A stretch of 45,957 bases of DNA from assembly GCA_002316235.1 (NCBI GenBank), contig DCDD01000204.1, positions 1 through 45,957 on the forward strand. The letters are read 5' to 3'. The position numbers and the translations under genes are program-made. The notes under the pieces were generated by a model, which made no database searches, was not told the DNA's origin, and was given only the letters and a program-made list of their open reading frames with translations. Positions 1 through 9,729 of this stretch are shown here, piece after piece (the stretch's first letter is position 1; each line of letters begins with the position of its first letter). This DNA is from Bacteroidales bacterium UBA1064 (lineage in GTDB: Bacteria > Bacteroidota > Bacteroidia > Bacteroidales > Tenuifilaceae).

Positions 1-382
1 GTCCGGCTCCTGACGGATTCAACATTTAGCTAGGGGCATTAGCGGCATGGGTAGCACTGACTTAGTCATACCCTATGGTTAGGTTATAAATCGTCTAAAT
101 TTTATCATAATGAATTAAAAACCACAAAATCAATATGTTAATATTTTATAGGTGTAATTAAATGGTTTCGCCGAAATCGTTTTCGGCTAAAAATATTTCT
201 ATAAATCATAATTCTAAAGTATCAGAAAAACAGTATAATAAAGTTTAAATATTAAAAATGACGTACTGTTAAGCATGCTTAAAAAATTCCCTTTTGTTAT
301 AACCGTAGCCATGATGAGGCGGAATTCTGGACAAACGTTTTATCGAGTGTTAACTTTGAGCTAAATCAAGTTAAAGGATATA
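1..382. other. Left-edge intergenic region upstream of the PUL
   Basis: No convincing coding sequence is visible in this AT-rich stretch. The first ~90 bases are more GC-rich and could be the tail of an upstream gene, but every frame closes quickly and no product can be named. A small hairpin is present: GCCGAAA at 170-176 pairs with TTTCGGC at 181-187 around a four-base loop. It could be a weak terminator of an upstream gene. A candidate -7 box lies at 351-358. No regulator gene of the kind that often flanks a PUL is seen before the window edge. Confidence 0.5.
351..358 (+). promoter_or_regulatory. Candidate -7 box for the PUL
   Basis: TAACTTTG matches the Bacteroidota sigma-ABfr -7 consensus TAnnTTTG and lies 25 bases before the first ATG of the GH144-type gene at 383. 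No good -33 TTTG was seen at the usual spacing, so the call rests on the -7 element and its position alone. Confidence 0.4.
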
Positions 383-1825
383 ATGATTTGTAAATTTTTT
401 GCTTCAACTATGGTTAGAAAAATTTTTTTTATTCCAGCAGGCTTAATACTGTTATTTACCTCTGTTGTTGTTTTAAATTCATGCGCTGGTAAATCAACTC
501 AAGGGGAAGATCTTTCTTTTGCTGAGCTAAGTCCTGCTCAAAGGGATGAATTTATTAATGACTTAAAAAGTAGGACATTTCGCTACTTTTGGGAGGTGGT
601 TGACACGAATACCTGGCAAAATGACGACCGCTTTCCAACCTACAATTTTACCAGCATTGCTGCAACGGGTTTTGCCCTTCCCTCTTATATAATAGGTGTA
701 GAAAACAATTTTATTTCCCGTCAGCAAGCTTCGGAACGAGTGCTCAACACCTTGGAGTGGCTTTGGAGTTCAAAGCAGGGAGCTGAGCCCGACGCAACCG
801 GATATAAAGGCTTTTACTACCACTTCCTTTCGTACGGGACCGGCAGGAGATATGATAAGGTTGAGCTTTCGACTATTGATACCGGCTTGCTCCTGGCCGG
901 AATACTTACCTGCCAGACGTACTTCGATGGGGCCGACAAAACCGAAGTTAGAATACGGGAGCTTGCCGATTCCATTTACCTGCGCGTCGACTGGCAATGG
1001 GCTATGAATGGTGCAGCCAACATGTCCATGGGCTGGACTCCCGAGCAAGGATTCATACAGAGCACCTGGAACGGGTATAATGAGGCCATGATTCTACTCA
1101 TCATGGCTATCGGCTCCCCAACCCATCCCATAGACTCCACCGCATGGGACAGCTGGTGCAGCACCTACAAATGGGATAGTTTTTATGGGTATGAGCATGT
1201 GCCCTTTGGGCCACTCTTTGGCCATCAGTACTCCCATCAATTTATCGACTTCAGGGGAATACAGGATAGCTACATGCGTTCAAAGGGAATTGACTACTTC
1301 GAGAACTCGGTAAGGGCTACCCTGAGCAACAGGGCCTACTGCATGGAAAATCCACTCAAATTTGAGGGGTATTCGGCCAACATGTGGGGGCTTACGGCGT
1401 GTGATGGCCCTGCAATGGCCAAAATCAGGGCTAATGGCAGGGTCGTGCAGTTTTACGACTACCGGGCAAGAAGCGCTTGCAGCTACGAGATTATCGACGA
1501 TGGAACAATTGCTCCTACAGCAGCAGGAGGGTCAATCCCATTTGCCCCCGAGGAATGCCTGAGTGCTCTTTATACCATGAAGACTATGCTGGGTAGCAAT
1601 GTTTACCGGGAGTACGGCTTTGTTGATGCGTTTAACCTGACTGTGAAAAATGGCAGCCAGGGTTGGTTCGACAGAGATTACCTGGGAATAGACCAGGGAC
1701 CAATCCTTATTCAGCTGGAAAACTACCAGAGCGGGCTGATTTGGAACCTGATGAAAAAGAACAGGTATATAGTTTCAGGTCTAAAGAAGGCCGGTTTCAG
1801 AAATGGTTGGCTAGAGCAATCGTAA
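383..1825 (+). CDS. GH144-type glucoamylase-like lipoprotein (putative endo-beta-1,2-glucanase)
   Basis: This is a predicted secreted glycoside hydrolase of the glucoamylase-like (PF10091) / GH144 group, whose characterised members cleave beta-1,2-glucan. The N-terminus is a lipoprotein signal with lipobox LNSC, the lipidated Cys being residue 34. A second ATG at 410 (MVRKIFFIPAGLILL) gives a more typical signal and may be the true start. The catalytic domain begins near residue 62 (RTFRYFWEVV) and runs to the end, with family-like stretches MSMGWTPEQGF, WNGYNEAMILLIMA, NMWGLTACDGP and DQGPILIQLENY. It aligns by eye with the second, interrupted paralog at 7723-9714 but lacks that protein's Ig-like domains. 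The susC-like gene follows after 31 bases, so they are probably co-transcribed. The family call is firm; the beta-1,2 specificity is inferred from family and from the nearby GH3. Confidence 0.82.
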   Translation: MICKFFASTMVRKIFFIPAGLILLFTSVVVLNSCAGKSTQGEDLSFAELSPAQRDEFINDLKSRTFRYFWEVVDTNTWQNDDRFPTYNFTSIAATGFALPSYIIGVENNFISRQQASERVLNTLEWLWSSKQGAEPDATGYKGFYYHFLSYGTGRRYDKVELSTIDTGLLLAGILTCQTYFDGADKTEVRIRELADSIYLRVDWQWAMNGAANMSMGWTPEQGFIQSTWNGYNEAMILLIMAIGSPTHPIDSTAWDSWCSTYKWDSFYGYEHVPFGPLFGHQYSHQFIDFRGIQDSYMRSKGIDYFENSVRATLSNRAYCMENPLKFEGYSANMWGLTACDGPAMAKIRANGRVVQFYDYRARSACSYEIIDDGTIAPTAAGGSIPFAPEECLSALYTMKTMLGSNVYREYGFVDAFNLTVKNGSQGWFDRDYLGIDQGPILIQLENYQSGLIWNLMKKNRYIVSGLKKAGFRNGWLEQS

Positions 1826-1856
1826 ACCAAGATATCAAACCTAAACTTTTAAACCT

Positions 1857-4850
1857 ATGCAAATGGAGAGAAAAGTTCATTTTAAGAAGTTTCTGCTGTT
1901 AAACTTACTACTTGTGCTATGCTTGCCCGAAGCATTTGCACAAAAAACAGTGAGCGGAAGGGTTACCGATGCCGAAACTGGCGAAACGCTGCCCGGAGTT
2001 AACATTTTAATTTTGGGTAAAACCAAGGGTACTATTACTAATAATGATGGTTCTTATACCATTAACATGGAAGAGGACGAAAATACTCTGGTATTTTCCT
2101 TTATTGGCTATAGACCTGATACTATTACCGTAACAACTAGTAGAAGGGTTGATGTTCAGCTTAAGGTAGAGGCTTTGTTTATTGAGGATATTGTAGTTGT
2201 AGGTTATGGTGTTCAGCGTAAGAGCGATTTAACGGGTTCTGTTGTAAGTGTTAAATCAGAAGAGTTGACACGTATTCCTACCTCGTCACCCATGCAGGCT
2301 TTGGAAGGAAAAGTCCCTGGGCTTCAAGTTGCCAGTTCCTCAGGTGCCCCTGGTTCAGGGGTGGTTGTCAGGGTGCGTGGCGTAGGTACGTTTAATAACT
2401 CTAACCCAATCTACGTGGTGGATGGCGTTATTCTAGACAACATCGACTACCTGAATACTGCTGATATAGAATCAATGGAAATCCTTAAGGATGCTTCGGC
2501 AACGGCTATTTACGGTTCCAGGGGAGCCAATGGTGTTATCATTGTTACCACAAAGAAATCTAAGCTTGGCACTGATAAAACTACTTTTAACCTCTCCTAT
2601 GAGAATAGCTACCAGAAGTTGATAAATAGAATTGATTTGTTATCTGGTAGGGAATTTGCTACTGTTGTTAATGTAATAAACCCTGGCACGTACAACAACA
2701 TTGATGCTGTTCCGAACACCAACTGGCAGGATATTATTTTTGACGACGGGTTTAGCGCTCCGATTCATAACATCCAGTTTTCGGCTTCTGGCGCAACATC
2801 CAAGATGCAATACTATGTGGGCATTGGCTATTACAATCAGACTGGGATAATCAATAAGTCGAATTTTGAAAGACTAACTGTTAAACTTAACAATACATAC
2901 CAGCTAAACAAGTGGCTAAATATTGGGAATAATGTAACGATTGTTCCCTTTAAACAGCAGAACACCAATGGTAATGTGGTATTTGTTGCTTACCGGGCAT
3001 GGCCTGTTTTAGAACCATACCAGGCAGATGGTTCCTATACTGCACTTCCCGGCACAGGAAATCCACTGGCCGACATTGAATACACCAACAGCTTCAGCAA
3101 TGGGTTGAAGGGAACAGGCAATATTTTTGGAGATGCTACTTTAACTAAAGGACTAGTACTTCGCTCTAGCTTTGGTGTTGATTTGGGCTTTAACCGAAGC
3201 AAATCCTTTTCTCCCACTTATTTTGTATCTCCTCAACAACAGAATTCAGAAAACGATCTATACAAGGGTGAAGGGACTCAGAGCTCTTGGATTTGGGAGA
3301 ACACCTTGAATTACAACCATGATTTCGATAGGCATCACTTCGATGCGTTGGCTGGTTTTACAATGCAGGATGTTACCTCCGAAAATATTGGAATTAGCGG
3401 TATTAATGTTATTAGGGATGCAGAAGATTTTTGGTACATCAACTCCAACAATATCAACCCAAATTCAGTTTACAATGGCATTGATGCCTCCTACTACTTT
3501 TCTATGATTTCATACCTTTTTAGGGTTAACTACTCCTACAATAGCCGATACCTGCTAACTGCCACCTACCGTGTTGACGGTTCCTCAAAGTTTACCAAGG
3601 ATAACCGGTATTCTGGATTCCCTTCGGTAGCATTGGGCTGGAACGTACACAACGAATCATTCTTGAAGAATAGTATGACAATCAATAATTTAAAGCTTAA
3701 AATTAGCTGGGGAAAGATTGGAAATGAGAAGATTTCCTATGATAAGCAGTATTCTCTTGTTGGCTCAGGTTTAGATGCCGTGTTTGGAATTGGTGATTTT
3801 ATTATTCCCGGCCAAACCTATGAGACAACTGGAAATCCAAATCTCGTTTGGGAGACAACCAGCCAATCCAACATAGGAATAGAATTAGGACTTTGGGACA
3901 ACAAGCTAACTGCTGAGTTGGATTACTTTAGTAAAACCACCAGTGATATTCTGATAGCCCTGGAGATCCCCGGCTATATAGGAAACGGAAGTGGATCAAC
4001 AATAACAAGGAATGCTGCTGAGGTTCTCAATTCCGGATTCGAGTTTAACATTCGTTGGAACGACCACATAGGGGAATTCAGGTACTCTGTTGGTTTGATG
4101 GGAAATACCCTGCATAATGAGGTTAAAAAGATTAGTGGTTCGGGAGCTACTGACGATTACCTGCTTGGTGGTGACGGGTTCACCAGATCCGTTGTGGGTA
4201 AGCCTGTTGGGGCCTTTTACGGCTACAAGGTTGATGGCATATTCCAGAACCAGGCTGAACTGGATGCCTACCCCCACAGAAGTAACGCCGGAATAGGCGA
4301 TTTACGATTTGTAAACACCAATGGCGATAATGTTCTGACCGATGCCGATCGAACCTACCTGGGATCTCCCATTCCAACCCTGTTAATGGGGCTAAACTTA
4401 AATGCCTCCTATAAAAATTTCAACCTGAGCATTGATGTTCAGTCTCAGTTTGGTAGTAAAATATACAACGTTAAAGAAACCGTACGTCCCGACCTTTACA
4501 ACTTTGAAAAGCACGTTAAGGACTTTTGGAGAGGTGAGGGGACCAGCAACTCTGAACCTCGTCCTACTTCGGGTGGATATAACTTCCTGCCGTCCGAACG
4601 CTTTGTACAGGATGGTTCATTTATAAGGCTTAGAAATGTTTCAGTGGGATATTCCATACCCAAGAAGTTTACTGATTCGATAAACGCGGGTAATATTTAC
4701 GTATATCTAAGTGGCACTAACCTGCTTACTTTCACAAAATATACCGGATATACACCGGAGATACTTGGGGGACCTATTGATAACGCTTTGGACTATGGGA
4801 CATATCCTGTTTCGTCAATCTTTTCTGCCGGTATTAGAGTAACCTTTTAA
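1857..4850 (+). CDS. SusC/RagA-family TonB-dependent outer-membrane transporter
   Basis: This is the importing barrel of the locus, which should take oligosaccharides across the outer membrane using TonB energy. A signal peptide ends near AFAQ. It is followed by a carboxypeptidase-regulatory-like domain (TVSGRVTDAETGETLPGVN), a TonB-box-like segment (IVVVGYGVQRKSDLTGSV), and a plug domain with the SusC signatures VRVRGVGTFNNSNPIYVVDG and LKDASATAIYGSRGANGVI. The remainder, roughly residues 230-997, is a 22-strand-type barrel ending in an aromatic-rich C-terminus (SAGIRVTF). At 997 aa it has the usual SusC length and is intact. An alternative start at 1863 would remove two residues. The susD-like gene follows within a few bases. 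The class is certain; the substrate is inferred from neighbours. Confidence 0.95.
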   Translation: MQMERKVHFKKFLLLNLLLVLCLPEAFAQKTVSGRVTDAETGETLPGVNILILGKTKGTITNNDGSYTINMEEDENTLVFSFIGYRPDTITVTTSRRVDVQLKVEALFIEDIVVVGYGVQRKSDLTGSVVSVKSEELTRIPTSSPMQALEGKVPGLQVASSSGAPGSGVVVRVRGVGTFNNSNPIYVVDGVILDNIDYLNTADIESMEILKDASATAIYGSRGANGVIIVTTKKSKLGTDKTTFNLSYENSYQKLINRIDLLSGREFATVVNVINPGTYNNIDAVPNTNWQDIIFDDGFSAPIHNIQFSASGATSKMQYYVGIGYYNQTGIINKSNFERLTVKLNNTYQLNKWLNIGNNVTIVPFKQQNTNGNVVFVAYRAWPVLEPYQADGSYTALPGTGNPLADIEYTNSFSNGLKGTGNIFGDATLTKGLVLRSSFGVDLGFNRSKSFSPTYFVSPQQQNSENDLYKGEGTQSSWIWENTLNYNHDFDRHHFDALAGFTMQDVTSENIGISGINVIRDAEDFWYINSNNINPNSVYNGIDASYYFSMISYLFRVNYSYNSRYLLTATYRVDGSSKFTKDNRYSGFPSVALGWNVHNESFLKNSMTINNLKLKISWGKIGNEKISYDKQYSLVGSGLDAVFGIGDFIIPGQTYETTGNPNLVWETTSQSNIGIELGLWDNKLTAELDYFSKTTSDILIALEIPGYIGNGSGSTITRNAAEVLNSGFEFNIRWNDHIGEFRYSVGLMGNTLHNEVKKISGSGATDDYLLGGDGFTRSVVGKPVGAFYGYKVDGIFQNQAELDAYPHRSNAGIGDLRFVNTNGDNVLTDADRTYLGSPIPTLLMGLNLNASYKNFNLSIDVQSQFGSKIYNVKETVRPDLYNFEKHVKDFWRGEGTSNSEPRPTSGGYNFLPSERFVQDGSFIRLRNVSVGYSIPKKFTDSINAGNIYVYLSGTNLLTFTKYTGYTPEILGGPIDNALDYGTYPVSSIFSAGIRVTF

Positions 4851-4862
4851 ATTGTGCAAGCC

Positions 4863-6356
4863 ATGAAAACACTAGCATACCTAACAAAAATTGCAGCTGC
4901 TATCAGTTTAACCATTCTATTTGCTTCATGCGAAGACTTTTTGGATAAACCACCCCAGGGGGCTTTAACCCAAAGTAACTTTCCAAAATCTGCTAACGAT
5001 GCATTGCTTGCTACTAATGCTGTTTACAACACCCTCCGTAATTCTAACTACAACGAAGGTTTATTTCCAATCCTTGATATCATGTCCGATGATGCCCGTA
5101 AGGGAAGTAATCCCGATGACCAAGCTGCCTCTATAGGCCTTTTTGAAATTTTTGGGCATACTGAAACCGAATGGGTTATTGGTAGTTGGTGGAATACGCT
5201 CTACCTTGGTGTGAAGCGGGCAAATGTTGTTACTGAAAAACTACCCGAAATTGAAATGGATGAAACCTTGAAACAGAGGTATATTGGAGAGGCAAAGTTT
5301 CTACGGGCGCTCTTCTACTTTGACCTCGTTAGGGCATGGGGAGATGTTCCGCTCTACACCACCACTCAACCCGACATGAGCATGGGAAGATCACCTGCAG
5401 CGGATGTTTATAATCAGATTTTAGCTGATCTTGCCGATGCCATTAGTGTTCTTCCTGAAAAAAGCGAGTATAGTGGAAATGATATCGGCAGGGCAACCAA
5501 AGGAGCAGCTAAGGCCTTGCTGGCAAAGGTTTATCTATTCCTTCATGACTATGAAAATGCTGAAAAATACGCCCTGGAAGTAATCAACTCGCATCAATAC
5601 GACCTTGAACCACTATTTAGCGATGCCTTTAGCACCCTTAATGAACATGGAATAGAGTCAGTTTTTGAGGTTGGCGCCGTTGGTCAGGAGGGAATTGAGA
5701 ATGGCGGCAACCAGTACGCCAATGTTCAGGGCGTTAGGGGAACTCCAAACAGGGGCTGGGGGTTTAACCGCCCATCCCTTGACCTCATCAACTCCTTTGA
5801 AGCAAATGATCCCAGAAAGGATGCAACGGTTATTTTTCTAGGCGAGGTTCTGGACGGTGTTACAATTCTGGGCGATGGAAAAACACCTGATGAAACCTAC
5901 GATAGTCAGGGAAATCTGATTGAGATTGAATGTTACAACCAGAAGGTTTGGACACCTGGTAAGACTGTACCACCATCGTTTGGTCATAACAGAAGAATTA
6001 TTCGCTTTGCCGATGTACTGTTAATTGCCGCCGAGGCTCTGAATGAGAATAACAAATCCGATATCGCTCTTCCCTACCTTAACAGGGTTAGGCAAAGGGC
6101 AAGACAGGGCAACGATGCCATCCTTCCCGATATAACCATTACCGATAAGGATCAACTTCGCGACATAATTCTCAACGAGCGAAGGCATGAGTTAGCGCTA
6201 GAAAGCCAGCGGTTTTGGGATTTGGTGCGAACAGGGAAAGCCACACAGGTGCTTGGTCCTCTTGGTTATATTACTGGTAAACATGAGTTGCTCCCCATTC
6301 CTCAGGCTGAACTCGACCTAACCGGTAACAAATGGCCTCAAAATCCACTATGGTAA
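4863..6356 (+). CDS. SusD/RagB-family glycan-binding lipoprotein
   Basis: This is the surface partner of the SusC barrel, acting as the lid that captures glycan. The start is set at ATG 4863 (MKTLAYLTKIAAAISLTILF), giving a clean lipoprotein signal with Cys23 in FASCEDF. A GTG nine bases upstream is in frame but less likely. RagB/SusD features include the helical TPR-like N-terminal half (YIGEAKFLRALFYFDLVRAW, where FLRA.FYF.LV..WG is a family hallmark) and the C-terminal RFADVLLIAAEALNE and LNERRHELALESQRFWDLVR motifs. The length of 497 aa is normal. It is spaced 12 bases after susC, so the two should be translated from one message. Confidence 0.95.
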   Translation: MKTLAYLTKIAAAISLTILFASCEDFLDKPPQGALTQSNFPKSANDALLATNAVYNTLRNSNYNEGLFPILDIMSDDARKGSNPDDQAASIGLFEIFGHTETEWVIGSWWNTLYLGVKRANVVTEKLPEIEMDETLKQRYIGEAKFLRALFYFDLVRAWGDVPLYTTTQPDMSMGRSPAADVYNQILADLADAISVLPEKSEYSGNDIGRATKGAAKALLAKVYLFLHDYENAEKYALEVINSHQYDLEPLFSDAFSTLNEHGIESVFEVGAVGQEGIENGGNQYANVQGVRGTPNRGWGFNRPSLDLINSFEANDPRKDATVIFLGEVLDGVTILGDGKTPDETYDSQGNLIEIECYNQKVWTPGKTVPPSFGHNRRIIRFADVLLIAAEALNENNKSDIALPYLNRVRQRARQGNDAILPDITITDKDQLRDIILNERRHELALESQRFWDLVRTGKATQVLGPLGYITGKHELLPIPQAELDLTGNKWPQNPLW

Positions 6357-6420
6357 CTTCTAAATTTAAACATATATAGTGTCAGTTTACATTCATTTAT
6401 TAACCTAAATTAATTTAGCT

Positions 6421-7659
6421 ATGAGAAAGTGTGCAAAATCAATCTTGATGATTATGTCGGTTGTTGCCCTTGGATTTTTTACCGCGTGCAACAATGACGA
6501 CGAAGAGGTGGCTTTTGAACTGAAGTCGCTGATGGCAGGCTCTGTCGACCTTAATGGTGCAACTGGAGCAGTAAATGTTCCCAAGGATGCTGTTATTACA
6601 GCAACCTTTTCAAAGGATGTTGATCCCCAAACCCTGAACATCACTCTTAAGCAAACGTATGACAATGCTGAGTTTGATGTTACTGTAAATGTTAACGCTA
6701 AGGTTGTAACCATTACACCCGCTGCTTTAGGCGAAGGAACAGGTTACACCATTTACTTCAACACGGTTAAGTCAACCAAGGGTGATGTGCTCCCCACTTT
6801 CAACCGATCCTTTACTGTTGCAGGTTCATTTGTTCCCACAGGCCAAATTGCCTACTGGAACTTTGAAAACAACGCCAATGACCAGGTTGGAACATGGAAT
6901 CCTTCTGCAAATGGTGTAGTTGACGTTACTTACAACGATTCCAGGAAAACTGCAGCAGGGAAAGCCGCTACCTTTAATGGTACCACCAGTATCATTGAAA
7001 TTCCCAATGCTGACGCGCTGATTAACACCCATGACTTTACCATTAGCTTCTGGGTTAAAACCAACTCAACAGGAATTACACATGGCCACTTTGTAATGGG
7101 CCTTGGCGCTTTCTATGGCATCCAGTTTGAAATTTTTGGCGGGTACGATGGCGCCAAATTTGCCATTAGCTACAATATTGCCGATACAGCTACAGCAGCT
7201 GAGGATATGTGGTTCCCCGCCAACGCCCAGGATAATACCAATGGTGGCTGGCAGGGATGCACGTATGCAAAGGTTATCACTCCTGAGAATATGCAACTTT
7301 TGCTGAAAGACGCCTGGCTTCAGGTTGTTTACACCTATAATAGCACAGAAAAGGAGGGCATCCTTTACTATAATGGCGAAAAGATGAAAAGTTTCGATTT
7401 CGACCTGTGGCCCGATGGGGATAAAAAGAGAGGCGTTGTGGGTCTGAAGTACGGTGGTAAGGAACCCGATGTTGTAAACGAGTTGGCTTTTGGTTTCATA
7501 CAATCCCGCGCTGGCAGTATGTGGGATGCTGAGCCTTGGGGTGGTTATGATTTCCCTGATGCCAACCACTTTAAGGGTCAGCTGGACGATGTTAGATTCT
7601 TCCACAAGGCATTAACAGCCCAGGAGGTTGACCTGATGTATAAATCAGAAAAACCTTAA
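6421..7659 (+). CDS. Surface lipoprotein with Ig-like and LamG (concanavalin-like) domains
   Basis: This is a predicted outer-membrane lipoprotein that probably binds or presents the locus glycan, in the position where PULs often encode SusE/F-type surface binding proteins. The signal peptide ends at Cys23 (FFTACNNDDEE), and the run of acidic residues after Cys resembles the Bacteroidota surface-export signal. Residues ~35-135 resemble a bacterial Ig-like fold (Big_5/SbsA type: VPKDAVITATFSKDVDPQTL). Residues ~140-405 form a LamG-like jelly roll (IAYWNFENNANDQVG, FTISFWVKTNS, GQLDDVRFFHKALTAQEVDLMY). No catalytic signature is recognised. It is the last gene before the strong terminator at 7666-7708, so it closes the susC-susD unit. 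Binding rather than hydrolysis is inference. Confidence 0.78.
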   Translation: MRKCAKSILMIMSVVALGFFTACNNDDEEVAFELKSLMAGSVDLNGATGAVNVPKDAVITATFSKDVDPQTLNITLKQTYDNAEFDVTVNVNAKVVTITPAALGEGTGYTIYFNTVKSTKGDVLPTFNRSFTVAGSFVPTGQIAYWNFENNANDQVGTWNPSANGVVDVTYNDSRKTAAGKAATFNGTTSIIEIPNADALINTHDFTISFWVKTNSTGITHGHFVMGLGAFYGIQFEIFGGYDGAKFAISYNIADTATAAEDMWFPANAQDNTNGGWQGCTYAKVITPENMQLLLKDAWLQVVYTYNSTEKEGILYYNGEKMKSFDFDLWPDGDKKRGVVGLKYGGKEPDVVNELAFGFIQSRAGSMWDAEPWGGYDFPDANHFKGQLDDVRFFHKALTAQEVDLMYKSEKP

Positions 7660-7665
7660 ACTTTC

Positions 7666-7708
7666 AAAATCGGAGCAAGCTATTTGGGATGCTTGCTCCG
7701 ATTTTTTT
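7666..7708 (+). terminator. Strong Rho-independent terminator inside the PUL
   Basis: A perfect 15-bp stem (7666-7680 with 7691-7705) encloses a 10-base loop and runs into seven T residues (7702-7708). It starts seven bases after the LamG lipoprotein stop and 15 bases before the next gene, so it separates the GH144-susC-susD-LamG unit from the second GH144 and GH3 genes. Confidence 0.9.
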
Positions 7709-7722
7709 AATTCCTAGAGTAT

Positions 7723-9714
7723 ATGTTTAAAATTAAACCTTTTCACCTATTTAGTCTATTGCTATCAGCAGTAGTGTCTTTAATATATTCATGTACAAAT
7801 GATAATAATACCAGCTATCTGGAACTCAAGCAGGTAAAAATTGGTGAGCAGGTTATTGATATAGTAAATCCTCAACTTAATACTGGCATCGAAACCGATA
7901 CAGCTATTGAGTTGACATTTAGCGCTAGAGTAGATTCTGTTTCTCTCAGAAAAAATTTAAATCTAAAGCTTTTAGATTCAACAATTGCTTATAGACTTTC
8001 TTATTCCGACGCAGGTAAAACAACTATTAAAGTCATTCCAATAGAAAACATACTGTATAATCATGACTACTATATACTGATATCGAACAGTTTAAGGGGC
8101 ATGAACGGTGAATTATTTATGGGTATTACCATAAAATTTTCAACAAGATGCGCTTCGATAGCTGTAAAATCTATTGACATTGAAGGTAACAGCTATGCTT
8201 TAAACCAGATTATTAGAAACGTCGATTTTAATCCAAGTTTTAAAATATACTTTACAAAACAACTCGATTTATCTAGTATTGGCTCCTCTGAATTCAAAAT
8301 TAATGATGTTGAGGGGAGGGGCTATACCATTACGGTTAATACGATCAACGACAGTCTTATTGAAATACAACCACACCAACCGCTAGAGCATGTTCTAAGA
8401 TACTCTCTTTTCATCCCTTCAACTATTAGGGGGAAATTTAATGAACAGTTTAGCGGGAGTGTTTTTCAGTTTTACACAATGATCGACAGCACTCCAAAAT
8501 ACCCGGTTATTCCCGACGATGACCTGCTTACGCTTATCCAGCAACAAACTTTCCGCTACTTCTGGGATTTTGGCCACCCATCATGTGGAATGGCTAGGGA
8601 AAGGGATAACTCAGGCGATATTGTTACCATTGGTGGTAGCGGATTTGGACTTATGGCCATTCCTGTTGCCATCGAAAGAGGTTTTATTACCCGTTCCGAA
8701 GGTATAGAGCGAATTGCCACTATGGTCAATTTCTTAAAAAATGCCGACAGGTTTCATGGCGCATGGGCACACTGGTACAACGGTGCTACAGGACATGTTG
8801 TTCCTTTTAGCACCTATGATAATGGTGGTGACCTGGTGGAAACATCCTATATGGCACAGGCGCTGCTAACAGTCAGGCAGTATCTTAGCGCTGCCGACCC
8901 TGCTGAAGCTGAGCTTATCAACAATATAAACCTGCTGCTCGATGGAATAGAGTGGAGCTGGTACAACCGCGATAACCTGAACATGCTCTCCTGGCACTGG
9001 TCGCCCAACTATGGGTGGGCTATGAACATGTTTGTGAGGGGATGGAACGAGGCGCTGATAACCTACATCATGGCCGCTACCTCTAGTACATTTCCCATAT
9101 CTGCAGAGGTTTACCATAATGGCTGGGCTGGGAACGGGGCTATAGTTAACGGTAGGTTGTTTTATGGATACACCCTGCCGCTGGGTCATGACTATGGCGG
9201 GCCGCTCTTCTTTGCCCAGTACTCTTTTCTGGGGCTGAATCCGCAAAACTAAAGCGACCAGTACGCCAGCTACTGGACTCAGAACGTTAACCATACGCTC
9301 ATAAACCGTCAGTACTGCATTACAAACCCTAGAGATTACCTGCTCTACAGCCCTGATTGCTGGGGCTTAACCGCCTCGGACGACAACAACGGCTATGGCG
9401 CTCACGAACCATTGAATGATAACGGAACCATCACCCCTACCGCTGCACTGTCGTCAATGCCCTATACTCCCGAGGAATCCATGAGGGTGGCTAGATTTCT
9501 ATACTACACTTTAGGCGACAAGCTATGGGGAGACTACGGTTTTTACGATGCTTTTAACCCCACTGCCGGGTGGTGGGGAAAGTCGTACCTGGCTATAGAT
9601 CAGGGACCGATCATCATCATGATTGAAAATTACCGAACCGGGCTGTGCTGGAACCTGTTTATGTCTGCCCCGGAGGTGGATGGTGCACTCAGCAAGCTTG
9701 GTTTTTCACACTAA
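7723..9714 (+). pseudogene. Second GH144-type enzyme with Ig-like domains, interrupted by an in-frame TAA
   Basis: The reading frame encodes a lipoprotein (signal with Cys24, LIYSCTNDN), two Big_5/SbsA-like Ig domains (about residues 30-140 and 145-255), then a GH144/glucoamylase-like catalytic domain from about residue 268 (QQTFRYFWDFGHPSCGM). A TAA at 9250-9252 stops translation after 509 residues, inside the catalytic domain just after FLGLNPQN. The same frame continues with no other stop for 153 codons (SDQYASYWTQNVNHTLINRQYC to LSKLGFSH) and carries the family C-terminus, including NPTAGWWGKSYLAIDQGP. That segment aligns by eye with the intact paralog at 383-1825. The simplest readings are a recent nonsense substitution, such as TTA to TAA, or a sequence error. 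A truncated product lacking the C-terminal quarter of the catalytic domain would probably be inactive. Confidence 0.85.
9250..9252 (+). other. In-frame premature TAA in the GH144-type gene
   Basis: This stop sits in the context NPQ-N-stop-SDQY. The intact paralog has sense codons at the matching position (FRGIQDSYMRSKG), and the downstream 462 bases stay in the same frame to a normal TAA at 9712-9714. No frameshift is needed to join the halves. Confidence 0.85.
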
Positions 9715-9729
9715 AATTGTTTAAAGATC

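Noticed and set aside
7066..7605. 179-codon open frame on the minus strand inside the LamG lipoprotein gene
   Set aside because: The plus-strand gene has a signal peptide and domain motifs; the antisense frame has neither.
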